A stretch of DNA of 6,151 bases, from positions 1-6,151 of the forward strand of contig JAFLDC010000174.1 in the NCBI GenBank assembly GCA_017302775.1, given 5' to 3'. Below, piece by piece: positions 6,003-6,151 of this stretch; position 1 is the stretch's first letter; each line of letters opens with the position of its first letter. The notes below the pieces were generated by a model. It searched no databases. It saw nothing but the letters and a program-made list of their open reading frames with translations, and was not told where the DNA came from. This DNA is from Sphingomonadales bacterium (GTDB lineage Bacteria > Pseudomonadota > Alphaproteobacteria > Sphingomonadales > Sphingomonadaceae). Position numbers and translations under genes: made by a program.

Positions 6003-6146
6003 TTTCATCCAGCGGCGACCAGAGTCCTTGGGTTAGTTACGCCTCGCAGCGTGGGGTGAGCAACAGGCCGGGCCGCGCAGCTTTCATCCTGCGCAGCGGG
6101 TCGGCCTGTTGCGGTCAGACTGTTGGCAAAAGCCTCTGGGGTGAGC
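6003..6146 (+). repeat. Imperfect duplication bounded by TTTCATCC and TGGGGTGAGC
   Basis: Two segments both begin with TTTCATCC (6003-6010 and 6082-6089) and both end with the identical ten bases TGGGGTGAGC (6052-6061 and 6137-6146), with lengths of about 59 and 65 bases. Near the 3' ends both contain GTT, then GCCTC, shortly before the shared end; the interiors are otherwise diverged. This may be an old tandem duplication or two copies of a recognition region. The second copy runs close to the window edge, so further copies may lie beyond it. Confidence 0.35.
6060..6112. repeat. Long interrupted hairpin near the right edge
   Basis: An 11-base perfect outer stem, GCAACAGGCCG (6060-6070) with CGGCCTGTTGC (6102-6112), encloses an imperfect GC-rich section and an inner GCGCAG/CTGCGC stem (about 6075-6080 and 6089-6094) closed by a loop containing CTTTCATC. 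Neither strand has a T-run after it, so it is not a standard intrinsic terminator. Candidates are a structured RNA, an origin or transfer-site hairpin, or a recombinase site. It lies in the non-coding right end of the element module. Confidence 0.55.
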
Positions 6147-6151
6147 TAGCC

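Larger units (their letters stand above)
5625..6151. other. About 530-base region without a convincing gene, rich in repeats and inverted repeats
   Basis: No ORF here looks like a real protein. A minus-strand 44-codon frame (5755-5889) and a plus-strand 68-codon frame (5783-5989) overlap each other and neither has a good ribosome site. The region instead holds iteron-like repeats (5680-5750), an inverted repeat (5747-5769), a small palindrome (5660-5676), repeated ACTGACACT words (5834-5842 and 5926-5934), and a long hairpin with flanking duplication at the right end (6003-6146). It is the natural place for the promoter of the AlpA-repA operon and, by inference, for an origin or attachment site. 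No near-consensus promoter hexamer pair is evident; AATAAT within 5820-5830 on the minus strand is a possible -10 without a good -35. Confidence 0.6.

Noticed and set aside
6060..6112. Intrinsic terminator
   Set aside because: The stem is strong, but neither strand has a T-run after it and no gene in view ends there.
6110..6151. tRNA or attachment-site tRNA end at the right edge
   Set aside because: No acceptor stem, D-arm or T-arm pattern could be assembled on either strand, and no direct repeat of this sequence appears at the left edge.

Overview
The window appears to come from a GC-rich proteobacterium, most likely an alphaproteobacterium. This rests on the high GC third positions of hsdM, GTG starts with good Shine-Dalgarno sequences, and the style of the HsdM and RepA-like proteins; it is inference, not a species call. 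All convincing genes lie on the minus strand, so the biology reads from right to left. It looks like the front part of an integrated mobile element carrying a restriction-modification system as cargo.

Right part (about 5625-6151): about 530 bases with no convincing gene but much structure. There is an interrupted 53-base hairpin, an imperfect 60-65-base duplication bounded by TTTCATCC and TGGGGTGAGC, a strong inverted repeat, and a cluster of iteron-like GGGAACTCC/GGGTACTCC repeats just upstream of the first gene.

Middle part (3606-5624), the element core module: a 64-aa AlpA/excisionase-like helix-turn-helix protein, a possible 27-codon ORF, a 387-aa RepA-like ATPase, and an unrecognised 195-aa protein. 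Each junction is a 4-base ATGA stop/start overlap, so the set is probably one translationally coupled operon. An AlpA-type regulator, a RecA-fold RepA and nearby repeats suggest a replication or excision control module of an integrative element or phage-satellite-like island. The integrase is not in view and may lie off the right edge.

Junction (3398-3605): a short stretch without an intact gene. One minus-strand frame stays readable but for a single in-frame TAG, so it may be the remnant of a gene disrupted when the modules were joined.

Left part (87-3397), a type I restriction-modification operon: hsdM (513 aa from the corrected start), hsdS (392 aa, overlapping hsdM by GTGA) and an unrecognised 197-aa gene whose GTG directly abuts the hsdS stop. 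HsdM and HsdS would form the modification enzyme. The restriction subunit HsdR is absent from the window. A good minus-strand sigma-70-like promoter at positions 28-57, overlapping a perfect 14-base palindrome, fires out of the left edge, where hsdR or another cargo gene may start.

The parts most likely to be undescribed are the 197-aa protein inside the R-M operon, the 195-aa protein coupled to repA, and the repeat-rich right end.
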